NCBI GenBank assembly: GCA_959347315.1
Contig: OY365811.1
Coordinates: forward strand, 41,966,495 to 42,030,494
DNA from: Bimastos eiseni
Lineage: Eukaryota > Annelida > Clitellata > Crassiclitellata > Lumbricidae
DNA: 64,000 bases
Direction: 5' to 3'
The position numbers and the translations under genes are program-made. The notes below the pieces were generated by a model that worked only from the letters and a program-made list of their open reading frames with translations, had not been told where the DNA came from and ran no database searches. This document shows positions 10,652 through 24,641 of the stretch, in pieces (position 1 is the stretch's first letter; the number at the start of each line of letters is the position of its first letter).

Positions 10652-13600
10652 TCTCACACCCCAAATAAATGCTAATAATGATGATTTGACCAGGATTCCA
10701 GTGGGCATTAAAACGGGAACTCACATGGGTTCTGATACGATTCTATTTGGGACTGAGTATAAAGGCTCCGAGTGGGTAAGTCAGCAGGAAACAGTCACAG
10801 ATAAGATAACTTGCTGACCCTGGCTGTCTATCGATTTTGTTTTGACTGAGCTCCTGTGAATATCAAATCTGGTTCCTATGACTCCACATTTTTGGGTGCT
10901 GTCAAAATCTTGAGATTATGATAACGAACATGGCTTTGACAGCAAAGAAATGAACGAGACACTTAGAACTAGACACTTCGATAGAATTCATCAGCGCACG
11001 GAACAAAGGCATAGACATGAATACTGATCAGGTGAGAAATTAGAATAATCACATCCGGCAAAGAATTCACGAACGAAAGCAGCATGCGTACAGTGAAAGA
11101 AGTCCCGACACAACGCGGTATAATACACACAGAAACTTCTGGTAATATCGAGTTAATCCGCAGTCAGAATTCTCTAACAGGCATTAAATCTACGAATTTC
11201 TGCCGTAATAATAATAATACTAAGTAATAATAATGCTTAATTCCACGAAAGCAGGCATGCCAATTTACATACATTGCACAGACTACAATACCAAAAATAG
11301 ATCTGAAAGAAATTAATCGAATATCATATACGTGTATACATTAACAGAATCCAACAGATCCAATTTCTGATGGAAAAAAATATCCGGCCAGCAAAACGAA
11401 AACTTCCAGACATACAAGAAACAATTTCTGGAAAAAGGAAACTTTTACGCAAACAAGAAACAATAATTTACTGGCTTCGAGCGGTAATTGCTAGCCGTAC
11501 GAAACAAATGACTCCAAATGTTCCAATCTATTGCAATACAAAATAAGTAAGCAAGACCTCTCACTGCGGAATAATCTTCAAGAAATTGACAAGGTTTAGT
11601 TTTGCTGTACTATATAGAAGCTACTAATTATAATTACATAATTTCGCAATAATGATAAAAAGTAGAGAATGAAACAACGTGAATCTTGCGCCGAGTCTGT
11701 TTCAGAAATCGACAAAGTGTACACAGCTGACAACTGGAAGGAGTTTATAATCAAAAATACAAACACTGTTAATTAACTTAATTGTAAAAATTAATTAGCA
11801 GTTTTATAGTGCAAGTGTTTCTTCACAAGGGCTCACAGAGCATTAACCAGCAAGTCTCAACTGGTGGGGGCTCTAATCTTGTGGATAAAACGCTGACAGC
11901 AATTTCAAAAAAATAATTTGCATGTTACGTAGACACACATAAGAGTAAAAACAATAATAATAATAAGCTTCTAACTTCTATTGTTCCTCTGTATTTAGCA
12001 TCAACGGCATAAGTCGATTGTCGATACTACAAAATTGTCGTGCAGGTTAAATTCCCAAGTAAGTCAAGTCAAATGCTAAGAAGGATGCAAAAGACACAGA
12101 AAAGGGAGGAGATTTTATCAATAAACAGAAGCCAAAACAGAATTTACAGCTGGAACATAATATAACCAGCATTACAATTACTTTATAACTATTATTATTA
12201 GATAGTTATTATTAAGTAGTATTAAGTAGCGTTATTCTTAATTTAGTATTATTATTAATTATTCTTATTATATTATTATTCTCAAATATTATTATTACTA
12301 TTATTATTTTCTCCCAAGGAGATTTTCTCCCTCAAGATTAAAAAAATAGTGGAGCTTCGTTGTCTTTGCAGATAATTTTGTCCATGGAAAAGACGTTATT
12401 TAAAAGCAACTGCACTGAAGCGCAGGATATCATAGTTATTATCATCATCGTTATTATTATTATTAACGCTGCACATGTATTAGCACCCTTAGGTAATAAC
12501 AACCATCACGTGATGGCATTGGAGTTGCGAGTGAAAGAGGATGCTTGAACTCGTGCTCTTGCGAGCGCTCACACCATTTGACTACTCTATGGTAAAAATG
12601 GGGCAAACATTCGCATAGCTCTTCTTGATATTTCAGCAAATGGTTACGTTACAGCATACAGTCCTGGCATCACACAAGTCTTAGATCAGGTCTTAGTAGA
12701 CTAGAATGATCACAAACCAATGACTATGAATAATAACTGCAGCAAATACACAAAAATCGATTAATTAGAGATAGACGAGTTAGATGTTTGACTCGAATCG
12801 ACTCCAGAAAAGAGGCAATACATGTATTCAGAATAAATACTTTTAAGTGTTTTTTGTTTGTTTAAATAAACAAGAAAACGGCAGAAATATGGAATCGATT
12901 TGGAGACCAACTTATTGCACCAATCAGAAGAGAGTTGACCAGAAAGCAGCATAGAGAAACATTGGGCTACATAAATCAACATATAAACCGATAATCTACC
13001 GGTACACAGCTCTTTCTGCCCATACCGTTGACACTTTTCCTATACTGCAGAACGTTTCACACTGAAATCACCACTGATTACGAGCTAGAGACATAAGTAA
13101 ATACAACTCACATGAACACACACACATATGCACACATACCCAAGCACACATGTACACATATGCAAGCACACAAACACCTATGTACACATGTGCACGCACA
13201 TACACACACGCATAGTTAGCACCTGCTAACAGGTTCGCACTATACACCATCCATGGCTTTAAACGACAGCCACAGCAACGCTAGTAAAGTTAATCTCGGT
13301 GTTCGAACAATGTCGCAGTTTGTTGAGTATCAAAATAGAATCGAATGCGCGTCTGTGTCATGATGATCGCAATCTCGTGAAGCATCTTAAAGCCGTCCGG
13401 CTACAACTTGATCGTCAGGTTCCTGTACGAAAAAACGCAAGGAAAACACTTAATTAAAATCACTTACATCTGTTGTGAAATGGCCTCATGGATTTATATT
13501 GACAGGAATATTTCTTTTACAAAGAAATGTATCTATTATGATCTATGGAACAAGGGCCTGTGACGTGGAATGGGTTTACTCGGGAGCTGCGTTCCTACCC

Positions 13601-14686
13601 CCAGGTCGTTATTGATCCATTCCATCGGCCCCTCTAGACTGGCGTATTCAACTGGTTTGAGTTGTGGGTGCCTCTGAGCAGGAAGCTTGAAGAAGTGGTA
13701 TATAATTTCGATTGATTGTCAATTGCTTCCGATTGATTCTTTGATTGAACAAAGACTTACTGCTTTTGAAAATTGCACGAGTTAATCGAAATATCCAGAA
13801 AGGAGGTCGACGTTTATTGACCACTAAAACAGTCGATATGTATAGTCATCTCTTTAAAGGGAAAAATGTCAGAAATTGTAACTACTGATTTATAATATAG
13901 TTGTTCACCTCTGTCTTACTCTACCTATCTCTTCCTAGATACATTACTCTTTTGTGTATTGTGTCATTACAGATTTATATACCGCCTTTTACAAAGAATT
14001 TCATGAGGTGATCTCGACCTAACAGCGGAAAACCAGAACATGGATGGCATCAGTTTTTTATTTTGGTCTCAGCTAAGCTAATGCGCTATATAAATCACCC
14101 TCTTACGACTATTATTATCGTTAAGAATACGATTTAACTATTACACAGGAGAAAAGTTAAATCAGGGAAGAATTTGGACATGAAATCTGTTGCCAAGGAA
14201 TAATGTGTCCTTTTTAACCAGGTTGCTTAAGACTGATATGCAATGCCATAGTCGAGCTGGGATTGAATTCATGTAGACTTCTCGAGAGGGTGCTACATAA
14301 ATGTCAAAATGACTGTTTCTTGGTATGTCTCAAGCAGAGTAGACAATAGTTGACCTACACAATTGATCCAACTCCATAGAGCTTGTTCTTTTAAATGGGG
14401 GGGGGTCTTAGGGTGGGCTAGTGGGGCTTTCAGTAGGCTGCATTATGAGCACACCCCCAGAAAAACGTTCTGATTCCACCTCTGATTAGTCGCACAAATC
14501 GGTCTTAAGCAACCTTTTAAAAAGGCGCATTACTCCTTGGCAACAGATTTCATATCCAAACTCTTATCTGATTAAACTCTCTTCCTGCAAAGAGAGTACA
14601 TTGAACCAACGCAATCGTAGGAATCTAGTTTAAGAGAATGACCGAAACAGTACCTTATTCACCAGTTCAGCCTACAAAATGGCACC
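10652..14686. other. Intergenic / downstream of RhoGAP gene
   Basis: AT-rich DNA with no supported gene. It holds short (TAT/ATT)n tracts near 12180-12310 and 12440-12470, an ACAC-rich tract at 13100-13215, and scattered GCGCTATATAAAT words of the kind seen at LINE 3' ends (14088, 14290). The last part should contain the 3'UTR of the RhoGAP gene. Confidence 0.5.
14057..14062 (-). terminator. Candidate polyadenylation hexamer AATAAA for RhoGAP gene
   Basis: A consensus AATAAA (TTTATT on the plus strand) lies about 625 bases beyond the stop codon. It is only a motif match in AT-rich DNA. Confidence 0.25.
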
Positions 14687-17600
14687 TCAAGGTTCATCTA
14701 ACCTCAGTGCCGCCGTCGGATTCGCCCCCATCTCCCCGTCTCCGTTGGGGCTGCTCCGTGCCCTCCATTCCTGCGAACTTCGCCCAGAGAATTCCTGCGT
14801 CGCCGACGTCGGGTGTAGGGCGCGCTGCGGCTGCTCCCGTCGCCCCGAAGCTCCGTCCGTCCTTTCCATCGACTGCTGTTCGAACATCGCCGACAGACCA
14901 CGTACGCGGCCGACCGAGGGTTCCCTTGAAGGAGGGTCGGGTGACGCTCGGGGCGGCCTTGTGGGCCTCGACGAAGTCCCGGAGCTTGGTGCGTCACCTC
15001 GGGGTGGGTCCGGATCCGGAAACTCGCAGCCGGAAGTGTTCTTTTCGACATGATCTGCAGTCCCGAGGGTCGAGCCAGAGGCCAGGCACTCGGAACCGGA
15101 GCGTCTCTCGGCCCGTCGCGGATTCCTTCGGGCTGGGATTGGAGCCTTCCTGGAAGCAGAAACGTCCACGGACCCGAACGCGGTCTTCATTCGATCCTCG
15201 CTGCCCGAACTGCTCGGGTTCGAATCCGTTTTGCTTGTCTGAGAATCGGCGACAGATGCCAACGATTTGGGGTCGGGGTAAGCGATCGCGGCAAAGCAAC
15301 GCTCGCCCCCACTTGTGTTGAATGGCTGAGGAACCTGGACGCTTCCTTCTCGAGAGGATGACATAGTCTCCGGACGAGACAAGGACTCGGTCAAGTACCC
15401 TGCACAAGGGAGATCCTCGCTCCCGTTGTTGCTGGTGACAGCGGCAAAAGACAGGCCCAAGACCTCCGATACGCTTGCTGCATGCAACGAATGGCATCTC
15501 GGTTTCCTGTAGGGTGGACGACCACCGAGGGCTAGCGACTCTCCTGAGTAACCCTCACAGGATGCAGTCGACCCAGCAGACGAAGGGCGACTGGCCTCGA
15601 AGGACCTTCTCGTAGCGCCCTCAACCGTGTACGATGAAAATCCCTCAAGATTCGCCAATGTTCCGCTGCATCCCTGGGACCAGGACATGGAGTCCGGTGC
15701 GCTCTCCGCGCCCGACGCCCTCTCCTTGTCGGAACTGGCGTCCAGCGAGGTATCACATCTTGGAAGACTTTTCGACATGACAGCCGATCGGACAATGGAG
15801 GGTTTCTTCGCGACTGGCGGCCTCTTCTTCGCGGCCGTCCTGACCGGCACGCCCCCCTCGTCGGCCGTCGACTCAAAGCGATTCTTGAGCTCGCGAACGC
15901 TCTTCCTCCTCACGGGGCTGCTGTATCGAGCGACTTCGGCAGAGGAACCGAAGACGTCCGACTCGGAGGAGCACAGGACCCGGCGTCCGCAGGCCGGCCA
16001 ATCCGCCTCCAGCGGCAGACAGGGCGTTTCCGACGTTGTCTCCATCCTCGCCATTTCCTCTTTGCTTTCGCCGTCGCCCATGGGAACCTCTCCACATTCG
16101 CTCGGAACACTGTTGGACCTAAGGGGGAGAGGTACCAGTACGGATATGCAGTCGTTGGAAACAATATTGCCTGGGGCTTCGCAGACTCCGGTTTCCGACA
16201 TAACGCTTAGATTGTCATAAGGAGATTCGTGTTGGAGCATCTGAGATAGGTCGCTCCTGTCGGCTAGCACAGGACTGCACGAGTTGCTGCGATCTGCGAC
16301 ATAGCCATCTGCACACAGCTGTCGCAGGCAACTCGCCAGAGACAGCGACGCCTTCCACGACGTCGCTTCGTCGACTTCGACATCGCGTCTGTTGGCGGAT
16401 ACTTCATCACTTGTTGTACGACCGGAAAACCAATCGGGAAGCTTGGAGCAATGCGTCTTCACTCCAGTGGGATCATTCTCCGGGATATCGGTGCCTGGGG
16501 TGGGAACACTGGAAAACCTTTCCGGGTTCGGGTATCCTGTCATGGCAACGCAGACCCAAGACCGGTGTTGATTGTCTACCGGAACAGTGTTGAATTCTCC
16601 GCCCAAAAGCGCTTCTCCGGATGTGACCGCAATCGATGTCGCCACAACCTGAAATGCAGTTGCACCCTCACAAGAATCGACTTCTTGACAAATCTTCTCC
16701 TGATCATCTGCAATGTCCTCCGACTCCTGCAAGAAGCACAACCCGTCGGAGATCTCGAGGGAGGAGTCATGACTTGGAATCGTCTTCTCGACTTCCGTTC
16801 TGCGACGACACTCAGAGTCGGGGTCGATCGCGTCACCGATCGGATTGGATTCGACACCCGAACGATCGTAATCCAAGTTCGAGGCAGCGTGAAGCTTTCT
16901 GATCTGTTCGACAAAGCTGTCCGATTCTGGGAAGAGGGGCATCCCTATGTGGAACCCTGCACTCCACGACTCCTCGTCTCCGATGTGGTCATCCGAGTCG
17001 AAGCTCTCGGTGGTGTCCGGTTCAGCGGAAGACTTCGTCCGCGGCTTCGAGATGGAATCCCTTGCAGCAGCAGTTCGTCTTTCAATCTCCGACGTATCAC
17101 TGATTGATCGGTTAAAGAGCACCACGCTCTTCTTGTCAGGATAATCGTGCCCTATTTCCGTGGTTCTTGACCCGTGTATGGGTTCGACCGCTGCTGGATC
17201 CTGCTCCACGCTTTGCCGGAAAACTACTCGCTCCGCACTTTGGACGAGTCCTTCCAGGCACTCCATCAATCCGCCATCGCCTGGGAAACCATCCACATCT
17301 TCGTTGTTCGATTCCAACCGTTCCACGTCAGTTCGATCTCCAATGATGTCCTTTCCGGGATCCTCAGAATCCTCAAAGCGTGTCGCGTCTTCCCCGGAGA
17401 AATATTGTGCCCACCCACCATCATAATCCTCTCCAACCGTTTCGCATCTCCTCAGACATTCAACGTCTCCTCTGGCCTCTACTGGTTCGCCCTCATCCAA
17501 ACACCGCAGGCGCTCCTCTGTGGGAGTCACATCGTTCTCTGGCTCTGAGCTGCAGTCAAGCAAGCAGAGTGGGGAGCCAAGCGTGAGCGTCACTTCCTCC

Positions 17601-18504
17601 GCCGTGAACGAATCGGGTCTAGAGTTCGAGTGACGAAGCCCCGACTCTCCGAATGCCCCTGAAGCGGGATACGCGAACTCCAGCTGCAACCTGAGTGCCT
17701 CACTGCTCACGTACGAGTCGTCTGGAACGCTTGACTCGAGAAACTCGTGCACGTCTGTGACGAAGGCGGACCCACTCACGAGTGTCGGTACTTCCCAGCG
17801 CTCGTTTCGATCGTCCACCAATCCTTTCCCACGATTGAACGCCTCGATTCCGGATTCTGAGGAACCCGCATGGGTCATATCCCCAATAGAAGATCGACAC
17901 AAGGAGCCGCGTCGTTCAGGTTTTTCGGTGGTGCGCTCCTTGTACAAGCTATCCATCCAAAGTGAGAACTTGGCCGGTGTGTCATAGGATGCGGACTCCC
18001 AGGTGCGTCCACTCGCGTTTAACAGCTCGCAGATTGGGGTGAGTGGGTGCTCGCTCTCGGTGGGGGCCGAGCCGCAGTTGAAGACCTCGTCCGAGTGATC
18101 GCTCTGCGACGGGCTGCTCGAGTAGCGTGGGGAGCATGACCTGGGCGGGGGAACTGGGAGCGTCGTCGGGGCAGAGTTCCGACACCCGTCGACAGTGGCG
18201 AGCGACTTTGAGACGACGAGGAAGGAGTCAGGGCGACCAGGTGGGATGTTCTTCTCGAAGGAGTCGATGTAGAGCGAGGTCGAGCGCTTCGGAACCTCCG
18301 GGGGAATGTTGAACCGGCTCGAGAGCGAGATCTTGGGTTGGCTTGAGGCACCGTGAGCGATGCTGCGGTAGACGTCGCAGTTCTCCTTGCCGTGAGATCG
18401 GCCGAAGTGCTCCAGCTGCCTTTGGGAGAAGAAAGACGGCGCCTTGAGGCCTGACGGGATGTCCGAGTGGCGCGCCCTCCGCTTTAGAGAATTCTGGGGC
18501 GAAC
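14687..18504 (-). CDS. ARHGAP32/33-like: RhoGAP exon 17: entire 1271-residue C-terminal tail and stop
   Basis: The acceptor is TGTGCCTAG|GTTCG and the stop is TGA at 14689-14687. The 3818-nt exon is visibly GC-richer than anything around it. It encodes residues 730-2000, predicted disordered: many Ser/Glu/Asp, almost no hydrophobic runs. Recognisable pieces are RPPVAKKPS (~1626) and RKAPIPARRNPRR (~1849), both SH3-ligand-like. RPPYRKPRCHSLHAAS (~1731) resembles a short block near the C-terminus of vertebrate ARHGAP32. Long open frames on the opposite strand here are by-products of GC-rich codon use. Confidence 0.93.
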
Positions 18505-21500
18505 CTAGGCACAAGACATCAGAACCTTGCAGAATCAATCAATCAAACTTGATACATTGTTGCATCACACCAATCAATCAATCAAACTTGATACATTGAA
18601 TCAATCAATCAATGAATCAATCAAACATGTTATATTACATTGCATACAACAATCAATCAATCAAACATGACACATTAAATCAATCAACCCATAAACTTGA
18701 TAGAGCGCCTCTTCAAGAAATTAACTCTGAGGCATGCCCTCTGCGTTAGCCTCCATTAGTGTTAAAAGTCATTTCAAAGACTGTTAATACAATTAGTAAA
18801 AACAGTGTACAGTAAGCTAAGAGTCATCAGTGGTGGGAACACACACAAGTGTGGAACTAACCAACAGATTCCTGTCAACAGCCGACATGACATGGATGTT
18901 CAGAGTCTCTGGGCTAAGGTGTGCTGAAAGGGTAAAGCCACGACTGCCGTGATCGATTCACAGACACAATATAACATGTAAAGACGTAAATGATACAAAT
19001 GTGCATGTAAACGTAAACTGTAAAGACGTAAATGATACAATTCCTACTCTGAAGCGGTTTGATGAACGTCGTGCATCGCTCGTCTAAGTCGGATGAATCA
19101 GAGAGTGAACTGTTGCACGACTTGGTCCGAGGTCGACCCCCCTGTGCTCCTCCACTTGACCCCTGGGTCATGTAACCTGACCCCTGGGTCATGTATGACC
19201 AATGGTCTTCTGAAAGAGAATGCAAAACGTCAGCTAAGCAGTAGTTGTCTATCTAAATGTTTCTTCAGTGTTATGTAAAAACATCCCAATTGTATGGTTA
19301 AATATAAATTGTTAACATGTAAATGGTATAAACGCACATTTGAATGTGAATTGCTGACATGTAGATGACATGTAATTGATACAGATGTACGTTAAATACA
19401 AATTGCAACATGCAAATGGTACAAATGTACATTTAAATGTATTAGACTGAAAACAGGTAAATGGGACAATTGGTACAGAAGTACATTTAAATGTAAATTG
19501 TAAACATGTGAATGGTACAATTAGCAAAAATTGTAAATTAAAATGTCAATTGTAAACCCTTAAATTGGACAATTGGTACAAATGTACATTTACAAATAAT
19601 TTGTAAACAAGTGAATAGTACAACTGGTAAAAATGCACATCTAAATGTAAATCATAAACACGTAAATGGGACAAATGGCATAAATATACATGTAAACATG
19701 AGTAGATACCTTGTAGGTGCTATATAAATGTTCAATAACATTACATTACATTCAAAATCGAGATCATGATCTCAGTCTCAGGAAATAAGAGTGAGTAGTC
19801 GATCCTCTCCCTAACAGCCTCATTTTCACACCGACAATGTACGAGGATTTCAACCCTCCCCATTTAAGCACGCTAACAGCCACTGCACCATGCACCCACG
19901 CACCGAAACCCAGTTAGAACAAACCTGCATAGGGATTAGCGATCGTATGACCGCCATCTTGGATAAACTGTGTGGCCGGATCTCCACGCAACATGCCTCC
20001 GTAAAAGAGCGTGTCAACGCTCTTTGCCATTCGCAGACGGCGCCTGCGTTCCACGGCTTCTGCGATTGTGGCGACGCTGTTCCGTGGCTTAACGGGAGGA
20101 TAAGATCGAACTGAGAAACAGATGACAACATACGTGCAACACACACGGGACAACACAAGACAGGGTACAGGAATGCAAGACGTGGTACAGGAACACAAGA
20201 CATGGTCCACGAACACCAGACGTGGTACAGGAACGCAAGACAGGGTACAGGAATGCAAGACCGGGTAGGGTGCAGGAATACAACAGCGCACAAATAAATT
20301 AAATGTAAATAAATAAAGAAGATTAAAGTAAGCTTAAATTAATAAGGAGGATAGTCTAAAACAGAAATAAATGAAGAAAAAAGTACACAAATGCGACTTA
20401 AATAAATAAAGAAGAAAAAACTAAAACAGAAAAAAAGAGTATAATAAATAAAAAATTAATATATAAGAAGAAAAAGCAAAAAACATAAAAAAATAAAGAA
20501 GAATAGAAAAAACCATACAAAGAATGCAAAAAACAACAACAAAGTATAACATGATCCCCAAATCCATTCATATCGAAAACAGAAATAAATTCACCATTGA
20601 TCATGCAGTCACCAACTGCATGCTCTACATCAAAGTTGCCACAAAACGCACAATGTAACAAAACAAAACGATTCCTTGCAGCTAAACATGCACAATATCA
20701 CCCACTCCTTGTACTTCAGATTCACAGATACAAACATCAACACAGAAACACCCATACCCTGAAACTGAGGATCATTGAGGCTGCCCCGTTCGGACCCACT
20801 CGACCGGTAACTTCCACTGCGACTTCGAGAAAAGATTGCCTTCAGGTTAGACAGCGAGGCCTTTCGCTCTTTTCTTGGCTTTTTGCTGCAAGAGAAACAT
20901 CTTAAACCATTGAAAACAAACTTCTCAAACATGTAGTGGTGAAAATAATTATTGCATCCCTGCAAAACATTTTGCTAATTCAAATTTCAATAGTAAGGTG
21001 GCAGTGAGAAAATTGGTTGAAATTGTCACTAATTGGTGATTACAACTTTAATAGTAAGATGGCACAAAAATTGTTCGAAAATGTTTACTGATTACAAAAC
21101 CTTTACAATTAGGCATTGAAACTCATATTTCCCGTTGGCAGAAATGTCAACTCTGTCATACCCCTTTGGCAGATCTACAACTGTGTGATAGTCGTGAGGG
21201 AGGGCGGTTGGTCCACCTCCAACATCAATGTACTTCTGCCGGGGAGATTTCAGTAGCGCCCTCTCCTGCGCTTCCTCCAGCGACAACAGCTTCGACGGGA
21301 GTGGCATCAGTGACTTTGGGCGGTGTCGCATCGTCGAAACGCCTAAACCAGCGCCAAATTATTAGCAGTGTTATTATTATAATCATAATAATGATAATAA
21401 AAATAAACATAGACAGAAGAAGCAGAGTAATAGGTGACAGTGCTGATAAAAAGTAATAGTAATAGAAATAATAAAAATTAAAATATTTCGTTTGAAATGA

Positions 21501-24500
21501 ATGCTTGAAAAAATAATCAAACAAATCAAGTAGTGGAACTTGACTTATGATACATTTTAGCCATTGGAAAGCATATTAGGTTAGATGATTCGCACTTAAA
21601 TCGGCTGAATGGTTATTTGAAATACTGAAAAAGCGTTTCAAAGGTGTGCAAGTAGACGCCTTAATATTATAACTAATAATATTGTTATAATCATGATCAA
21701 ATTAAAAATAAACATAGACAGCTAAGAAGTACCCTACTAGATGGCAGTGTTGATAAAAATAATAATAATAATAATACTAATCATGATTACAGTCTTTTTA
21801 TAGTCAAGTGAGGAGTTTCATTTCAACGTGAACAGGCACTTGTGTGTAGATCCACAATACTTTACAATTATTACAATTTATAAACAATAATAAATTAACC
21901 AATGGAGAAATGATGGTCCACCAACCGGCATTTCCAGCTCCTTCGGCGAAGATGACGTCAGCATACATGATGAGGAATTCCGTGATGATCGCCTGAATTC
22001 CAACACCAGATAGCGCTGCTGTACTGCACTGGATCTGCTCTAGTTCTTTTGACCTGACCCACAATACGTCAGCATTGATTTTTCATTAATCTAACAGCAC
22101 ACCGTTCAAGTATGCCAGGTTATGGTAAGATAAGTTAAATTTTATACACGTTAGATATAAATACATGAATTTATCTTTCTTAGTAATTTTCAGTTATTCA
22201 CTAGAAAAGTGGCAAAAAACTGAAATGCGATTGTTGTTTTGTAAATATAATCATCCAATTTTCGTTTTCAAAACAGCAAATAATCGAAATTCCGATTATT
22301 TAGTCACAAGCGAACTTTCATTAATACTCTCGGACCCATTTTTTTTTTCCGAGCCCGAGTGATGCCGAGTACTATGAAACTCGGCTGAGCTGCATTTCGG
22401 TTCCTCCTTAATAGATGAGAACTTACCGGAAGAGGTTCGGAGCCCAGACAATGGCCAGGTTCTTGCAGTGCATGTTTGTCTTGGAACTATGAGATGCCAA
22501 CAGACACAGGTGACGCATGAGGTACGAAGCAGTTCTGGAACACATGGACAAACAACAAATCGGCTGAATGGCTATTTGAAATACCGATAAAAGCGTTTCA
22601 AAGGTGTGCAAGTAGACGCCTTAATATTATAACTAATAATTTTCATCTACTAATAAAATTCATCCATTTGTTCGTTTACTATATAGTCACTATTTACTAA
22701 TTTACTAGTTATTTTTTAACTATTTATTTCTGTATTGCTCATTCATTTACTGTATGTTTACTAATTACCTATAAACAGTTCATTTCTTCACTATTTATTT
22801 GCTTAGTATATATCTAATACTATTTATTTACTACTATTTATTTGTTTACAAAGTAATTTATTAACTATTTAATGACTGTAAATTAACTCTGCCTAGCGCC
22901 AGTGGAAGACGACAGGTGGTAGGTTATGTCAGCACGCTCCGTACCTGTAGTGAGGAGGCGGAAGCTGTTGGACTACATCATAGATTTTCGTCAGGCGTTG
23001 GTCCTCGTCCTCCATCGCCAGCTGATCAATCACCAGGTAACGATGTAAGCCAAACATAAATGTAATGTAATGTAATGCAATCGAATATTTATTTCATTCT
23101 TCATCTACTTATTCACTGTTTATTCGTTTACCATCCATTTCTTAGTAACAACCATCTTGCCGGATCCTTCCGTTCTCAAATGGGTTTCCGTGCAATTGAA
23201 TTTTTTTGATAAAATGTCCAATTCAACTATAAGTTAGATTGCAAAACAAACTTAAAAATGAATTAAATAATAGCAGTGAATAAATTGGCAATACCAATAA
23301 ATTTTAAAAGGATTTAACCAAATAAGAGTGGTGGAAAAATTGGTGATACTAACAGTGAAATGTTCACTCAGTTTGTACATGAATAAAAAGTAAATAAATT
23401 AATCATAAATTAATAAACAACTTTTATGGCCAAATAAACTTAAAAACGAATGAATGAAATGATAGTGAAGGATAAGTTGGTGATACTGACCGCAAAATTA
23501 TCGTAGAGCAGGTAGGTGAAGAGCGGGTTTGGTAGCTCGCGGAAGTACATCTTGAGCAGGGAGCTGATGCAGTGGACATCCTGGACAAAGAGGTCCTCAG
23601 TCAACTCAGGGACCCTGTCCTCGTCAAAGGCGTTCCTGATACAAAGAGGACATTGTGTCAAAACCAATTGCATCTCACAGGTAGCAATGTGGGCATCTCA
23701 TGCAATTGCCAGGAGACTATCATAAGCAGTGCCTTCGCATCTGTATGCACAACTTACTCACAAAATACACGACCAAGCTGTATGTACTAATGTTTATATG
23801 AATGTATGTATGTATGTAATTGTAATTGAAATTTTTTAAAGCGCTGCTCAAAATCAGTGGCTCTACCGACCCAAGATGGCAGCTATAAGTGTCATTTAGG
23901 AAGGTCTTCAAGTGCCTCAGAAACTGACCAGGGGAGAGAACTAGAAGCTCAACCCAAAGGAGGAGAGGCAGATTGTTTCAACTGTTGCAACCACATAAGT
24001 AAAGCCGCATGTTTGGGTCAAAGTGGTGCGCAATCGGGGGGGTGGCATTAACAACCCACGGGCAGATGAGCGGAGTAGAGAAGTTCGCTGGGGTACGGAA
24101 GACACCCTGGTACAGAGAGCCTAAAGGAATGCCAGGGGCAAAGCCAAAGAGACAGTTTCACATCAGAGTATGAAATTTAAAGTGTATGCCCTGAGGTGGA
24201 GGGAGTCAATGAGTCACAGGTGAAAGATGAGATGTGTGAAAATTTAGGGATGTATGTACCCGATTGTATGCATGTCTTTATTAGTTCATTACGGAAATTT
24301 ATATAGCTCTCATCTAGGGGTGAGATGCTTGATGCGCTGTGCACCTGAGTTTCTGGATGTTGGAAGCAACGCCCGAGAGTCGGTAGATTCCGTCGACGAT
24401 GCCATGAGATTCGATGGCAGACGCGCAGACTTGTAGAACCAGCGGCACTACAGAAGATCATCATCATCATCATCAACACGAGATCAACATAGGATCATAT

Positions 24501-24589
24501 TATACAGAAAAGATAAGACATGGATCAATTAGGTCAGGATAGATAGATAGATGGATATCTATATAGTACCTCACAGAATAACCACATAG

Positions 24590-24641
<52 letters not shown>

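Larger units (their letters stand above)
21595..22640. repeat. Two nearly identical ~80-bp blocks in different RhoGAP introns
   Basis: About 21598-21678 (intron 12) and 22558-22640 (intron 10) both read TCGGCTGAATGG...AAAGCGTTTCAAAGGTGT...AGACGCCTTAATATT. The coordinates given bracket both copies; exons 11 and 12 lie between them. Confidence 0.85.

Noticed and set aside
14638..15321. 227-codon plus-strand open frame inside RhoGAP exon 17
   Set aside because: It is the antisense shadow of a GC-rich coding exon whose minus-strand frame is far longer and has recognisable family motifs.
16451..17107. 218-codon plus-strand open frame
   Set aside because: Same reason: antisense of exon 17, no domain, no independent support.
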